Assembly (NCBI GenBank): GCA_948567375.1
Contig: OX419760.1
Location: 12,152,001 to 12,216,000 of the forward strand
Direction of reading: 5' to 3'
DNA length: 64,000 bases
Source: Lunularia cruciata
Lineage: Eukaryota > Streptophyta > Marchantiopsida > Lunulariales > Lunulariaceae
Positions 12,405 through 24,368 of the stretch are shown in pieces. Under the pieces are notes generated by a model. That model saw nothing but the letters and a program-made list of their open reading frames with translations. It was not told the origin of the DNA and did not search any database. Made by a program: the position numbers and the translations under genes. Numbering within the stretch: the first letter of the stretch is position 1; each line of letters opens with the position of its first letter.

Positions 12405-13480
12405 ATGGATCCATAGTTGCAAGAGTTGATGCAAGGAATGCAGGGGATGTTGAACCAGTTTTTGGAAATCAAGATAACCAAGAAGGAATTGCAAAATAAA
12501 ATACGTACTATCAAGGACAATCAAGTGATGCATGAAGGGAAGCCGTCTCAACAACCAGCACCAGTGATCAAAGTACTTGGAGACTTACTCATGTTGATGA
12601 CACCAATTCCAATCAACAACCAAGCCACATTATTACTATGAATGAAAAATACATGCAACATCAAGCCTTATAATGGATAGCGTTCCATGTGAATAGTAGA
12701 AAATTGGATTTCAAGAATGAATTGATACCTTTGATTTTTCACAATAGAGATCATTTATCATTCTACATGTGTGTTTTCATGTGTGTACTTAACTTATAAA
12801 GCCTTCACATGGTATGATGCTTGAGAATAATCATTGTTGGTAGAAGGGAGAGAGGTCACTTGGATAGACATGCAAGAAAGGCTGCTCAAACATTTCCAAT
12901 TTGTGGATGTTGTGCAAATGGTTTGAACCAAACTTTGGGGGTTGAAGTAAAAGAATAGTATACAAGAGTACATGGAGTCATTTCTTGATCTACAAGTTGT
13001 GATAATCAATATGAGTCTAGCCAAAGCTCTTGACAATTTCAAAAGAGGATTAAAAGAGCATATTTTACCAAGAGGTAATGGTGCAAAATCCTCATACTAT
13101 TTTTGAAGCTATTGCTTGCGCTCAAAGAATAGTAGGGGCACTTGGAGGAGGTGAAGCAATAACATCAATGCAAAGCTTTCAAGCTGAGACACACCATTTT
13201 TGTGGACCAATGTGCAACATTTGGTTTCAATACCGAGGAGCAAGACCCTCCAAAGAGAATAGGGATAAGTCAAAGAAAGAAGAGAAAAATTCCCACAAGG
13301 AGAAGGGACTTGAGAAAAACAACAATTATGTTACAATTGTGGCCAAATTGTGCACATAGCCATCAATTGTTTTTCTCACCATCTTAGAGACCCTCTCCTT
13401 TGAACCACATGGAGAGATGAATTGAAGAGGAGGATGCAAAAACCACATCAAAAAATGAAAATCACCAATAAATGTACCTC
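12405..13480 (+). pseudogene. Element C gag remnant
   Basis: ATG 12405 opens a frame (MDP, stop, LQELMQGMQG...) matching the start of the A copy. Capsid-region pieces follow at 12790-13130. The zinc knuckle CYNCGQIVHIAINC (CX2CX4HX4C) is intact at 13329-13370, although the frame around it is shifted. It would have formed the Gag particle; several stops make it non-functional. Confidence 0.72.
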
Positions 13481-15055
13481 GTGGCCTTACTAGATCGGTG
13501 AAAAAGAGTAAAAGTAGGAGGAAGAAGAAGAAAAGTATGCAAAGATGGAGGAAGACAAATGCACAATTAATTGTTGTACATGGTGTGTGTGAAGGCAGTC
13601 TGGCAATAGTGTTGATAGACCTTGGAGCAATAGAGAATTTCTTGTCTTGCTCTATTGCAATAAGGTTTGAGATGGAACTAGAGAAGGATGAGAATGACAA
13701 AGTAGAGTTACCTAATGGTTAGACAAAGAGGATTGAGTCATTACCTAGAAAGGTAATACTCTCTATAAGGGAGTATCAAGAAGCAATTGAGTGGCAAGTG
13801 ATACAATTAGCTTGTTATGATGTGATCTTAAGTATGTTGTGGATAGAGCACTACAACCCCACGGTGGATTGGAGAAAGAAAGTAGTGAGAACTAGTCAAT
13901 GGTAGATCTTTGGGGTTAAAGGAATATTACAAAGGCTCAGACATATAGAGGCAATAGTTGCTTCTATATCTCATAGAGACCACATCTATTGGTAAGACAT
14001 CTAGATGTTTCATGGGGTTAATAGGAGAAGTCTAGAGTCCCCAACAAATGGAAAAATTCTTGAGAAATTGAAAGATGTGGTCAATGAGTTCCAAGATGTC
14101 TTTCCGGATGAATTACCTATAGGTTTACCACCAAAAAGGAGAGTAGATCATAAAATTGAGACACTTCTTGGAAAGATACCTCCTTTTTAGGTCCCATATC
14201 GACTATCACCTCATGAGTTGGAGGAGTTTAAGGCTCAAATTGAGGATACATTGCCAAAGGGTTTCTCCAACCTAATGTATCATCATATGGGGCTCTTGTA
14301 TTGTTTATGAAGAAGAAGGACATAACAATGCGCATGTCCATTGACTATTGGGGACTAAATCAACAAATACTGAAGAAAAAATATCCATTACCTCACATGG
14401 ATGACTTGTTTGATCAACTCAATGGGGCAAGGCACTTCACCAAACTTGATTTGTAGAGCAGTTACAACCAAATCAAGATTGCGGAGGAAGACATACACAA
14501 AATAGCCTTTCAAACAAGGTATGGTCACTTTGAGTACTTGGTGATGTTGTTTGGCCTCACCAACATGCCAACCACTTCATAGTTTGATGAATGACATATT
14601 TTATCCCTACTTAGATAAATCCATTATCATCTTCCTTGATGACATCTTAGTCTACAATAGGATGATGACTAAGCACAAGCAACATCTACAAGAAGTCTCT
14701 CAAATTCCATGATAGAATCATTTGTATGCCAAAGTCTCAAAGTGTGAGTTTGGCAAATCTGAAGTAGACTACTTAGGGCATAGAGTTAGTGCAAAAGGTA
14801 TCCAAGTGCTAATAGACAAAATAGAGGTCATTCAAAAATGGCTCTAAAAGATTAGACTCAACTCAAGACTCAACTCTCGGATTGATAAGATTTTATCATC
14901 AATTTATCAAGGACTTCTCCAAGATTAAATAGCCTCTACTAGCACTATTTGGCAAGGAGAAGAAGTGGATATGTAGAACTATGCAAGAATTGGCCTTTCA
15001 AGAGTTGAAAGATGCATTACTGCACGCATCAATCTTGAAATGGTTTGACCCAAAA

Positions 15056-15133
15056 TGTCCAACCAAGATTGTTATACCCAAAACTTCCAACTAATATTGT
15101 TATACCCATAAATTCCAACCAAGATGGTTATGG
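15056..15133 (+). repeat. Short triplicated segment in element C RNase H region
   Basis: Three consecutive imperfect units of about 28-33 bp share TTCCAACCAAGATTGTTATACCC-like content, of which no copy is exact. It looks like local slippage inside the dead pol. Confidence 0.6.
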
Positions 15134-16877
15134 ATGCATAAGGTGTAACAATAGGAGCAGTCCTACAACAAGAGTGGCAGGATGGATGGCATCCAATTGC
15201 ATATTTTTTGTATAAGTTGTTATCGGTAGAATGCAACTTTCACACCACCAAATGTGAAGATCTGGCAATTGTCCTTGCAACCAAGCATTGGATAAACTAT
15301 TTGGGTGAGAAGGCATTTGTGGTAGAGATAGATCACAAACCTCTAGTCTACCTTGAGACACAAAACGATCTTTCTTATCGATGGATTTGGTAGGCAAGTG
15401 GAGACAAAAATTCAACATGACAATCAAATATGTGGGTGGCAAGAAGCAACTTTTAGATGCATTCACCCAAATGCCAATGGTAAAAGATTTGGTAGTGGAA
15501 GTCAAGATGAACTCTGAATTTTGGCCAAGGATTCTTTCTATTACAAAAATTGATCCACGAATTGTATGTGCTCAATCATCCAAAGGCATCACCAACACCC
15601 AAGAACTCACCTTCTATGATAGTAGGTTATGGATCTTGGATGCGACGGATCTAAGAATCACCATCTTAGCAAAATGTCATGATTTTGGCATTGCAAGTCA
15701 CATTGGAGTGGACAAGACCTTAGACGCAGTCAAACACCATTACTATTGGCCCAAGATAAGCAACAATGTAATGGAGTCGGTTCAGAGCTGCCTACTCTAT
15801 CAACAAAATAAGCCTTCTAATCAAGCTCCCACATGACTCTTCCAACCTCTCTCCACTTCTACAAAAAGTTAGGAATAGGTAAGCATGGATCTAGTTTGTG
15901 AGTTGCCCAAGACCACCTTTGGGTTTGACTCCATCATAGTCTTTGTCAACCTACTCAGCAAAATGATTCATATGCATCCTACCACCAAGGATGTAATTGC
16001 ATTGCAACTAGCTCAATTGTACTTAGATGCAACCTTCTCCCATCATGGCCTATCTTGAGTACTCATCATAGATAGAGGCAATGAATTCACTAGTTTGTTT
16101 GGAAAACACTCTTTGGGTTCTTCAAAACCAATTTGGCAATGTCCATAGCTTACAATCCATAGATTGAGAGACCGATAGAGAGGGAAAATTGAACTATTGA
16201 GGACATGATTTGAGGCTTTACTTTGAATGAGTAAGAGAGGTGGGACACCTTACTCCCATTGGTAGAATTTGCTTACAACAATTCCATGAATCCTCCACAC
16301 AAGTCACACCATTCTTCCTCATATATGGAGAGCATCCTTTCACACCTTCAAGCTTGATAAAGGTCCATCTAGTGGCTACCAAGGTTGACATTATCAACAC
16401 TTTTGTGTCTAGAATCCAACAAAGTGTGGAGAATGCCAAGCTTAGGTTACAGATTGCTCAAAATTGCCAGAAGTAGTATGCAAATGAACATTGCCAACAC
16501 ATGGAGTTTAGTATTGGAAATCAAGTCTAGTTATCAAAGACCAACCTCAAGTGAGTTGGTTGTCATAAGCTCAGACCTTGTTTTATTGGACCTTTCTTCA
16601 TCAAATTAACATATTGGCCCATCACCTCAAGCTACCACCACACATAAAGATCCATCCATTATTTATGTTTCCTTACTATGCAAGTATGCACCTCAATTGC
16701 ACCACTTCTCTTCTATCCAAGAACGTCAACCTTGTCCAATCCTCATTGATGACATGGAGGAATATGAAGTTGAGCATTCTTCAAAAACACATCCATGGCA
16801 CTTGCCATCTATATGTGGAATATCTTGTACATTAGAAAGGGTACCCAATATATGAGGCAACATGGGAGCCAACAGCC

Positions 16878-16945
16878 AACTTGACTAATGCATCAACTTG
16901 ACCAATGCATCAACTTGACCAACGCATCAACTTGACCAACGCATC
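16878..16945 (+). repeat. Four tandem 17-bp repeats at the end of the chromodomain
   Basis: The unit AACTTGACYAAYGCATC is repeated four times at 16878, 16895, 16912 and 16929, with one or two base changes. It begins within the codons for NLTNAS at the end of the chromodomain. Because 17 is not a multiple of three, each copy shifts the frame. Confidence 0.9.
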
Positions 16946-17013
16946 AGTGTTAGTTCAATCTTTTGAGCAACAACTTTGCAATGAGGATGTTACGTCTTAA
17001 AAGAGTGGAGGTT

Positions 17014-17589
17014 TGTAATACCAATAGCTAGACATATTATCTAAAGGTAAAAATTGGCTTGGTAATGTCTAGAAGTATGTTTTGTATGATGAGCTAACTA
17101 GATCAGATAGATGCATCACTAAAAGAGCACTTCTAATAATATGGCAAAAGTCAAAAATAGCCTTAAAACTTTAGAGCCATTTTCAGATGCCTAAATAGAT
17201 GAACTGGGATCAAAAATAAAAAAATTTGCTTTTCTTTTAAGGTTAGAGGCTTGCCTTCTCTCCCATGATTTGTCTCATCAAGAGCTTTCTAATGGTACCT
17301 CACCCATGTGATTTTGAGCTTCCTACAAGAAGATTCCCTTTGGTCAAACCTATTTGACCAACTAGAGAGGACAAGGACTGATATGTACCCATTTAGGCAA
17401 CTAATCTAAAGGTGGAGTGTGATGACATGTCACCAATCCATGTATCTAATCCAAGGGTGGAGCTTCTTTGGATGGGGTTTTTCTTTGCTTTATAATAAAG
17501 ATCATGTGCTCCTTTGGAGGCATTGGAGTATTGAGTGTGGAACTTGTGTTTTCTCTCTTGAAGAGTTCTCTTGTCCTCGGATTATTACA
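17014..17589 (+). repeat. 3' LTR of element C
   Basis: 576 bp from TGTAATACC to GATTATTACA. A purine tract (16999-17011) precedes it. It carries the TGGTCAAAC/ATTTGACCA inverted pair near 17342-17362 and a TATAATAAAG TATA-like stretch near 17491-17500. Confidence 0.87.
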
Positions 17590-17709
17590 AAATCCTCTTT
17601 TTTATATAATAAAGACAATGTGATCCTTTGGGGCATCAAAGTTTCTTTAAAGGTCCAATTTTGTTTGCTTCTAGAGTTCCAATCTTATGTGCTTAATGGC
17701 TACTATCCA
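17590..17709 (+). repeat. 3' LTR of element A, right part
   Basis: It continues the family LTR exactly where 11246 stops (ATCCTCTTTTTTATATAATAAAG...). It ends near GGCTACTATCCA, similar to the end of the 5' LTR at 181-190. Confidence 0.7.
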
Positions 17710-17756
17710 TGCTACCAAAGCCTAACTACTAATTGGTCCATCTTCTCATCTTGCTA

Positions 17757-18365
17757 CTTCTCCTTTTCTAGTTTCTAGACATGTAACTTCATCTTGTGTA
17801 AATTTTTCTTTGGCATCTTACCTTGAGTTGCCTACTCCATCATAACCACCAATTGATCCCAAACTTCCTTCATCTTCTAAAACTTCTTTGCCTTCATTTC
17901 TTTGGAGTTTTTGTTCAAGGTTAAAACTTCCTAAGTCACTTCCTTGATCATTTGGGGTTGGTAATTTGAACTCTCTTCCTTCTCCTTTGTAAGGTCTTGG
18001 GCAAGACTTTCCAACTGGGTGGCCATTTCCTTCCTATATTTTTCTATCTGCACTTCCAAGGTGACCATTCTTATTTTGGTAGTTTCTTACTCTCCTTAAA
18101 TGCTAACCATTTATTTGTCTCTTGCCTTGAGCTGCTCTTTGTACCCTTGTTGTTTCTTACACTTGTTGCTTTTGCTTGTGTTCAAGCCAAAGAGCTTTCA
18201 TATCTCCTTGTAGCTTCTAAATGTCTTTTTTATGTTGGGTCTGATCTGCAACAAGTGAAGTATTCTCTCACTTTACTCTATAATTCTCCTACATGAGTGC
18301 ATTCTCACCTTTCAACACTCCTCTTTGTATTGATTCAAATTCTTCTTCCACTTGTCCTACTTCAT
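17757..18365 (-). pseudogene. Relic of a coiled-coil protein, many stop codons
   Basis: Read on the minus strand, this stretch gives long Lys/Glu/Gln-rich heptad-like frames. One contains VEEEFESIQRGVLKGENALM and further on KLQGDMKALWLEHKQKQQ; a shifted one contains VTLEVQIEKYRKEMATQLES. They are broken mainly by TAG and TAA codons where a Gln (CAG/CAA) would suit the context, and by at least one frameshift. I do not recognise the protein. It could be a structural protein of another mobile element or a captured host gene. The plus-strand frames here are shadows. Confidence 0.45.
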
Positions 18366-18779
18366 CTTCATTGTATATGTATTCTTGTATAGTCTTTAAC
18401 AAGGAAGGTGTATTTGGTGATATATGCAGAAGCATAATATTGATGCAAGATCAACTCTATTAGTTTTAATACTCGTTACACCAAATTGAAGATGAAATTT
18501 GAGCAATGCAACACCACTACTCTTTGTACTTGTGCAATTTTTTCTTCTTCTCTTTGTTGCACTCCATTTGAAAGGTATTCTTCTTTGTCTTCAATGCCCA
18601 CCTTCCCTTTGGTCCCTTCTTCCACCTTTCATTTGGCCTCTTATGCACTTTAGAGTTCTGGTCTTCTTGATTGGGTTAAGGATCTACTTGGTCCAAAGGT
18701 GTGCTTCCTCTTCTTTATTATCTTTGGCCCAGTCTTCTTGATCTCCACCTTACTCTTTGGGATTTGCTATTAGCTTTAT

Positions 18780-20158
18780 ATAATTTCAATGAATGATCTA
18801 ATATGTATAATCCTTTCTAAGTAGAATTTTAACTAAAACATGAATTATAGAATAATGAAATATTTTATCACTTTGTAGCTTTTAATTCATGTTCTTGCTC
18901 CCCAAAATTTTAAAGTTGTAGTATTCAAAAAAATATTAAAATCAAATCCATGATCCATTTCAATGTCCTTATTTATTCAATGTTTTGGTCTCTTCAATTC
19001 AATCTCTTAATCTATCAACTAAATATTCAAACTTTATGTTAAGTTTTAGACTCTTTTGGTAGATTTATTAGGTTATAAAACTAATACTTATTTTAAGAAC
19101 AATCTATTCCCCTTAGCTTCTAGTACTACAAATGAAGGATTCTTGTATTAAAATGAATACTTGTAATGAAAATAAAAAGTGATTATGTTTTATCAAATGA
19201 CTTCTTGCCGAGTAGTTTTCACATCTTATTTGTTAGGTGGAGTTTGATAAATAAATGCATTTATTTTGTAGTGTTTACTACTATATACATAGCTCAATAG
19301 TTTCAAATTTTTATTGTGTAAATTTGGTGCTATAAAGCTTATCTCTAGTAGTATTAAAATGTATAGTTATTCCATATAATTTAACTTGAGAGCATTAAAC
19401 AAAATTTACAAAATCAATCATTGCATATGGCACTTGATTGTATTGCACTTAGTTAAGAAATTTTAAATCACTTCTTTCCACTTTATGTTCCAAGAATAGA
19501 ACAAAAAAATCACAAGTGGAATTTCTATATGTGAAGTTAAATTTTCAGTTACATTGTTTACATTTTGCATCTTGAAAAATCCATTTAGTACAATTTCATG
19601 TAAAAGGAGAATTTATTTGCTACGTCTCATAAGATATTGATTATAGTTCACAACTTAAGGAGAAACTATTGTTCCTACACGTTTAACACTAAATCCTAAA
19701 GCTTTGCTTCCAAGAAGGTACACACTTAACATTAAACCCTTAAGCCTTGCCTCCAAGAAGGTCTTCTTAATGAATAAACTTCAAAGAAACTTAAGATCAA
19801 CTAATTATGCATTCATTTTGAACTTTTAATGATATAGATCTGAAAAAAATAAGTAAGATTCATTTATTTGTTGACATTTAGTATATGAGCTCAAGTAAAT
19901 ACATGAAATGAAATTCTCCTTTCTTGTAAAATAATTGAGTCTACTTAAATAACACATAACTATATATTCAATAGACCAAACAAGTTTACCAAACTATCAT
20001 TTCATTACAATTTATTAGATTTTCTTTTTCAAAAATCCATTTAAAAATAGAATTTCATAACTTTATAATGTAAAGGAAGTGTTTTCTTGAAGTTCTAATT
20101 TTTTTAGATATTTTAAAAGGTCCTTTATTCTTTATAATGATTTTAAATATTAACTATA

Positions 20159-20189
<31 letters not shown>

Positions 20190-21095
20190 GGCACTTCTTA
20201 GGTCACTTAAAACTATCATTTTGCTTACCTTTGCATGAACTTCTTTCAATCTTTGTTTCTCTCAAGCAAAAACTTATGCTAGATACCCTTCTACTTTTCA
20301 GGCTTTTGTAAGCTTTGTAATGTATTTAATTCCTTGGTTGAGCAACTTTACTCATCCTTTTAATTGATTTATTTTCTAATGCTATCTCATATCCTTGCAT
20401 CATAGGTCAATTTTAATGATTAGTTTCAAATCTAGCTTTTATAAAGGACTAGAAATTGAAAAAGAAACATGGTAAAGGGAGACACAAAAATAACCAAAAA
20501 TTGAACAAAGTGTACAAATTTTGAAGTTTATAATCAAAATTGATATAATTTGAGTTACTTGTACCAATGATGATCATTAGGGTTTAACCATTAACTATTA
20601 TTCCAAATGCTCTCTCATCAAAAAAATGATAAATAACATTTGGAGCATGCAATTATTTCCACTATTATTGAATCATTGAAATATGATTTGGATCACCAAT
20701 AAAATTTATGAATATATTACTTCTTGCAACTTATCTTAGTTCAACTCATTGTTAAGGATAAAGAGTTTACTTTATTATCAATGAATAATTTATTATTACA
20801 CCTGAGAAATTAAATATATTCCATGATCTTATATTTTGTTTTGCCTGATTGCAAGATGCACATTATCATCCCATCTAACATTATGTTGGAGTAGATGAGA
20901 CTATTCATCTACTTCTTAAAATTTTTTTTTGGTAAATAAATATGGATCAATGTAAAAGACTAGAATTTGAGAAACCAAATATGGATGATTGAAATTTTAA
21001 GATGATCTCTTATTGAGTGGAATGAACTTACAATGCCAAAAATAACCTAAAGTCTTGTTAGTATACTTGAGGTGTATATGATACTATTGCCTAAT
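18780..21095. other. AT-rich stretch without recognisable genes
   Basis: No coding frame, LTR or RNA gene could be supported. A short imperfect duplication lies at 19679-19767 (two copies of a segment with TTGCYTCCAAGAAGGT). A TA dinucleotide run lies at 20154-20189. Confidence 0.6.
20154..20189. repeat. TA dinucleotide microsatellite
   Basis: An almost uninterrupted TA/TATG run of about 36 bp in AT-rich sequence. Confidence 0.9.
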
Positions 21096-21100
21096 CAATT

Positions 21101-21154
21101 AGTAACTTGGCTAAGAAGGTGATTTTTCAAAATCACCTTCTTAGCCAAGTTACT
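21101..21154. repeat. Perfect 26-bp palindrome with 2-bp spacer
   Basis: The arm at 21101-21126 starts AGTAACTTGGCTAAG. It is followed by TC, then its exact reverse complement at 21129-21154. The flanks do not continue the pairing. It is not part of an LTR or a coding frame. Confidence 0.95.
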
Positions 21155-22159
21155 TCATAACAAAGTAACTAAATTCCTAAAGAGGTTCATCAACTCTTTA
21201 GAGCCCAATAAAGAAAGTTTTAATGTACCTTTATTATCAAATTGCAATATATTCCAAATTTTTTAACATGTCAAATTCTACTAAAATTAGTTAGGTAGAA
21301 TACAAAGCAATCCATATTCTACTTTTGCTAACCAATGATATTCTTGTCATGTGTTGTGGTGTTGAATGGAACCTTGAGCAATATGAAGATAATGAATGCA
21401 TTTCCATGTACTATCATGAAGTGGGTAATCTTTTCAAAGAAGTGCTTACTCCAACTCTTGATAACAATCACACTTAACAATACAATTGGTAAGGATATGA
21501 TCAACTTCATATTCTCATTATCCTTACTAATGATGCAATATGAGATAAGATTAAATCAGTCAACAAGAGACTATTTATTGGGACCAAGGTTTAAAGTCAA
21601 AAAATAAGAGATAAGATAAATATAAATATAAGCAAGCTTGATCAATTTGATAACCAATAGAAGAGTTAAATTTTAGAATATGCAAGGGAATAATCAAATT
21701 AGGAGTAAGTCATTCAAAGCTGAAGGGAAGCTTATAATTGAAGAAGAAAGAATTTTCATCAACTATAGTAGATAAAGTGATATTTTTTATCATGATACAA
21801 TGCGATATTATGACTTTTTTAAAATTTTAAGGAATAGGAAATGAGTTTCATTTTCTTGTAAGGAAGAAGATAAGGTTTAAAAGGAGGTGGATGTACTAGG
21901 AATATTGAAATATTTGGGATTGGTAAAGAATTGGAATATAATGCTATCAAAAAGGAAAAATTCCTGACTAGAATTAAGAAAGAATAAAGAGAATTAAACA
22001 CTCCTTGCTTAAAGGTACTATAAGTAAATTCTAGAGTTAGAAATAGAGTATCTCAATTGTATTGGCACATGTTTACTAATGCATGAAACTTTTTATCTAA
22101 TGTATGGTTGATACATTCCATTGGACTACTTATTTAGAGGTTAGTAAGTAGTGGGTATG
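21155..22159. other. AT-rich stretch without recognisable genes
   Basis: Short open frames on both strands overlap each other and show no domain. Nothing supported. Confidence 0.5.
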
Positions 22160-22890
22160 TCTAATACCAATAGCTAGATAGATGATCTAGAGATAAAATT
22201 TTGTTTTGCAACATTTGGAAGGATTTTATACATGATAGACTAAGTAGATAAGCTAGAGGTATCACCAAAGGAGTACTCCTACTAATATGCCAAAAACCAA
22301 AACATGCTTGGAAACTTTAGAATCAATAGCTAGACATATGATCTAAAAGTGAAACTTAGGATGGTAACATCTAGAAAGATGTTACACATGATGGAGAATG
22401 TAGATCAGATAGAGATATCACCAAAAGAGCACTTCTACTAATAGGGAAGAAGCCAAAATAGGAGGCAATTTAGAATGCCTAAACGGATGAATTAGGCCTA
22501 AAAAATGTGAATAATCCCCCCCTCCAAATAAAGGAAAGGTTGGCCTTCCCTCTACCTGGGTTGTCTTGGCAAGAGCTTTCCAATGGTACCTAACCCATGT
22601 GATTATGAGGTTCTTATAAGAAGATTCTCTCTGGTCAAAGCATGTTTGACCAACCAGACGGGACCATAACCAACATGTCACCCATCCAAGAAAGTTATCT
22701 AAGGGTGGATCTTGCTGACAGGCCACCTATCCATGTACTTAATCCTATGGTGGAACTTCCTTGAAGGAGATCCTCCTTGGCTATATAATAAAGCGAAGGT
22801 GCTCCTTTGGTGCATCGGAGGATTGAGGGTGAAATTGATGCTTTCTCTTGCATCTCTCTTGAAGAGTTCTCTTGTCCTCAAAGTATAACA
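22160..22890 (+). repeat. Solo LTR of the element A/C family, variant with duplicated 5' end
   Basis: It starts TCTAATACC and ends AAGTATAACA, both family termini. Bases GTATG (22155-22159) and ATATG (22891-22895) flank it and fit a 5-bp target duplication. The first roughly 155 bp occur twice in a row (second start near 22316). It carries TGGTCAAAG...GTTTGACCA near 22634 and TATATAATAAAG near 22783. No internal gag/pol follows, so it is a solo LTR. Confidence 0.85.
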
Positions 22891-22899
22891 ATATGGCTA

Positions 22900-23940
22900 A
22901 TTTGGTTTCCAAAAGTATGAATGTGTAAACTATGCTTGTCAAAAATTGCAAATAGAAAAGGGCTGTGATTTAATATGAGTAACCTTGAGAGACAATTATA
23001 ATAAAATAAAATGTCAAATAATAGCTTGGTCAGTTGAGTTGCATCCATTATATTTAGGATATGAGCTCACTATATTTTTTAATCAATTTATTAAAAAATA
23101 AAAGGCCCATAATACCCTTGAGCAGTGATAGAAAGAAACATACTAAGATTCAAGCTCACATATTCCCAATATGAGGTGTAGATTGACAATCGTTGGAGAA
23201 GCTAACTAGTTTAAGATTGGAAATCTTCTTCTTTGGCAACATTCACAAGAAAAAAGACACAAACATCTCAAGCTACATTTTCCATGACCACAAATATCTA
23301 AGAAGATGACCATGAACATCACAAAAGAAGATGATTATCTAAGAAGATGATTAGTCTTATTTATTCCAAAGTGACCTAAGATTAGGAGATAATTTACTTC
23401 TTGAAATCAAGAAAAAGAGAGGGAATAAAATAGGAATAATTTAATTTGTTTCCCTTGTATAAAATTTAATTTCTGTTATCAATTAATTAATTAATTCTCT
23501 TTAACCACAATTTAATCTAAATTAGCAAAAGAAATCTCCTTGTAATTTCTTTTGGTTTTTTCACTTGTACTCTTCCACTACTTTGACCATACTACTATAG
23601 GATTTAATTTCACATATAGAAGTTTGTTCTAATTTGGGTATTTTAGACAAGGTGTGGGGAATAATATAAAAGATTTGAGGTTTGTATTCTAACTCGATCT
23701 CATATTCTTAGAGTTGCTACTCCCAATAATGAGTTTTTCTCATCATATGCTCCATGTGAGTTTTTTTGTAAAGCTCTTGTTATGACTTTGATCCAATTTC
23801 AAAATTTGAAACAACAAATTCCACAATGCTCTGCAACTAAAACCTATATATAATATATAATCCATAATTGTTATTAGAGTAAAACATTGTTTCTCTCCTT
23901 GTCATCCACTTGGACTTGATATCCCTATCTAAAAGATAGT
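22900..23940. other. AT-rich stretch without recognisable genes
   Basis: It contains repeated AAGAAGATGA-like words near 23290-23355 and an (ATTA)n stretch near 23480. No supported gene. Confidence 0.5.
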
Positions 23941-24248
23941 TGTAGCTAACATCTTTGCCAAACAGATTGGTGATGGTACCATGACATTAATATAAAAATA
24001 AATTTTTTTTATTTTAGAAGTTCATTGTCCCATTGAATCCTTGAATGTCACAAATATCTCAATAAGTTGGCCTATCCATGATTTCAATTATTGTGTGTCC
24101 TTCTATCTTGATATCTTAAAGCCAAAACTTTATGACCTAAGAGGGTAACCTTTTCTGTCCAAAACTCATATTTGGATTTCTTATAAAAGAACTTCTACTT
24201 GCATAGATATTGCAAGACTTTGCAAATATAAGCATGAACTAAACAAGA

Positions 24249-24358
24249 AGGTTGCGCTTGTTGCGGGACTTACTTAACCCAACACCTTCCGGCACGAGCT
24301 GACAACAGCCATGCACCACCTGTGTCCTATGTCCGCATTCCTAGAGGCACTCTCTTCT
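24249..24358 (-). pseudogene. rrn16: Plastid-type 16S rRNA fragment (nuclear plastid DNA)
   Basis: The minus strand matches the 16S region around helices 35-38: the segment ending GCAACAAGCGCAACC, GGTGGTGCATGGCTGT and the GTGCCGGAAGGTGTTGGG block are recognisable. GTGCCGtAAGGTGTTGGGTT is the plastid/cyanobacterial form; plant mitochondrial 18S has TGTCGTGAGATG here. Small insertions (AGTA-like near 24269-24272, TAT near 24329) and substitutions show it is not a working rRNA. It lies inside the element D RT frame, so it arrived after D. Confidence 0.85.
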
Positions 24359-24368
24359 TTTTTCTTGC

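Larger units (their letters stand above)
13555..16950 (+). pseudogene. Element C pol remnant with chromodomain
   Basis: Domains in order: protease (VLIDLGAIENFLS, about 13608-13646); RT from about 14150 ([39 protein letters not shown]), with the catalytic FLDD box near 14632-14644 in a shifted frame; RNase H (about 15130-15390, ends in a stop); integrase zinc region and core (about 15660-16300, including MDLVCELPKTT and a DRGNEF segment); C-terminal integrase at 16480-16700; then a chromodomain (EEYEVE, HLYVEYLVH, KGYPIYEATWEPTANLTNA) at about 16755-16890. The second Cys of the integrase CX2C is changed to Tyr. Chromodomains direct integration to particular chromatin. The frame is too broken for function. 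Confidence 0.8.
11247..17589 (+). mobile_element. Element C: Ty3/gypsy chromovirus nested in the 3' LTR of element A
   Basis: A complete structure: 5' LTR 11247-11801, primer site, leader of about 600 bp, gag with CCHC knuckle, protease, RT, RNase H, integrase, chromodomain, purine tract, 3' LTR 17014-17589. It belongs to the same family as A by LTR and gag/pol sequence. Flanks GGATC (11242-11246) and AAATC (17590-17594) may be a worn target duplication. The LTR sequence of A continues on the right with CTCTTTTTTATATAATAAAG. The two LTRs have diverged clearly and pol is broken, so the insertion is old. Confidence 0.88.
24..17709 (+). mobile_element. Element A: decayed Ty3/gypsy retrotransposon with two nested insertions
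   Basis: The order is shortened 5' LTR (24-190), primer-binding site, gag with a CCHC knuckle, protease, first part of RT, [element B 2950-8588], rest of RT, RNase H, integrase, purine tract, first part of the 3' LTR (10766-11246), [element C 11247-17589], last part of the 3' LTR (17590-17709). Reading frames rejoin across both insertions, which shows A is the oldest layer. Every domain carries stops and frameshifts, so the element is dead. No target duplication could be recognised at its outer ends. Confidence 0.82.

Noticed and set aside
20154-20189. Replication origin or promoter from the TA run
   Set aside because: A plain dinucleotide microsatellite with no other signal.
24249-24358. 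A working or mitochondrial rRNA gene, or bacterial contamination
   Set aside because: Only about 110 bp with insertions, embedded in a plant retroelement frame; signature bases are plastid-type and not plant mitochondrial.
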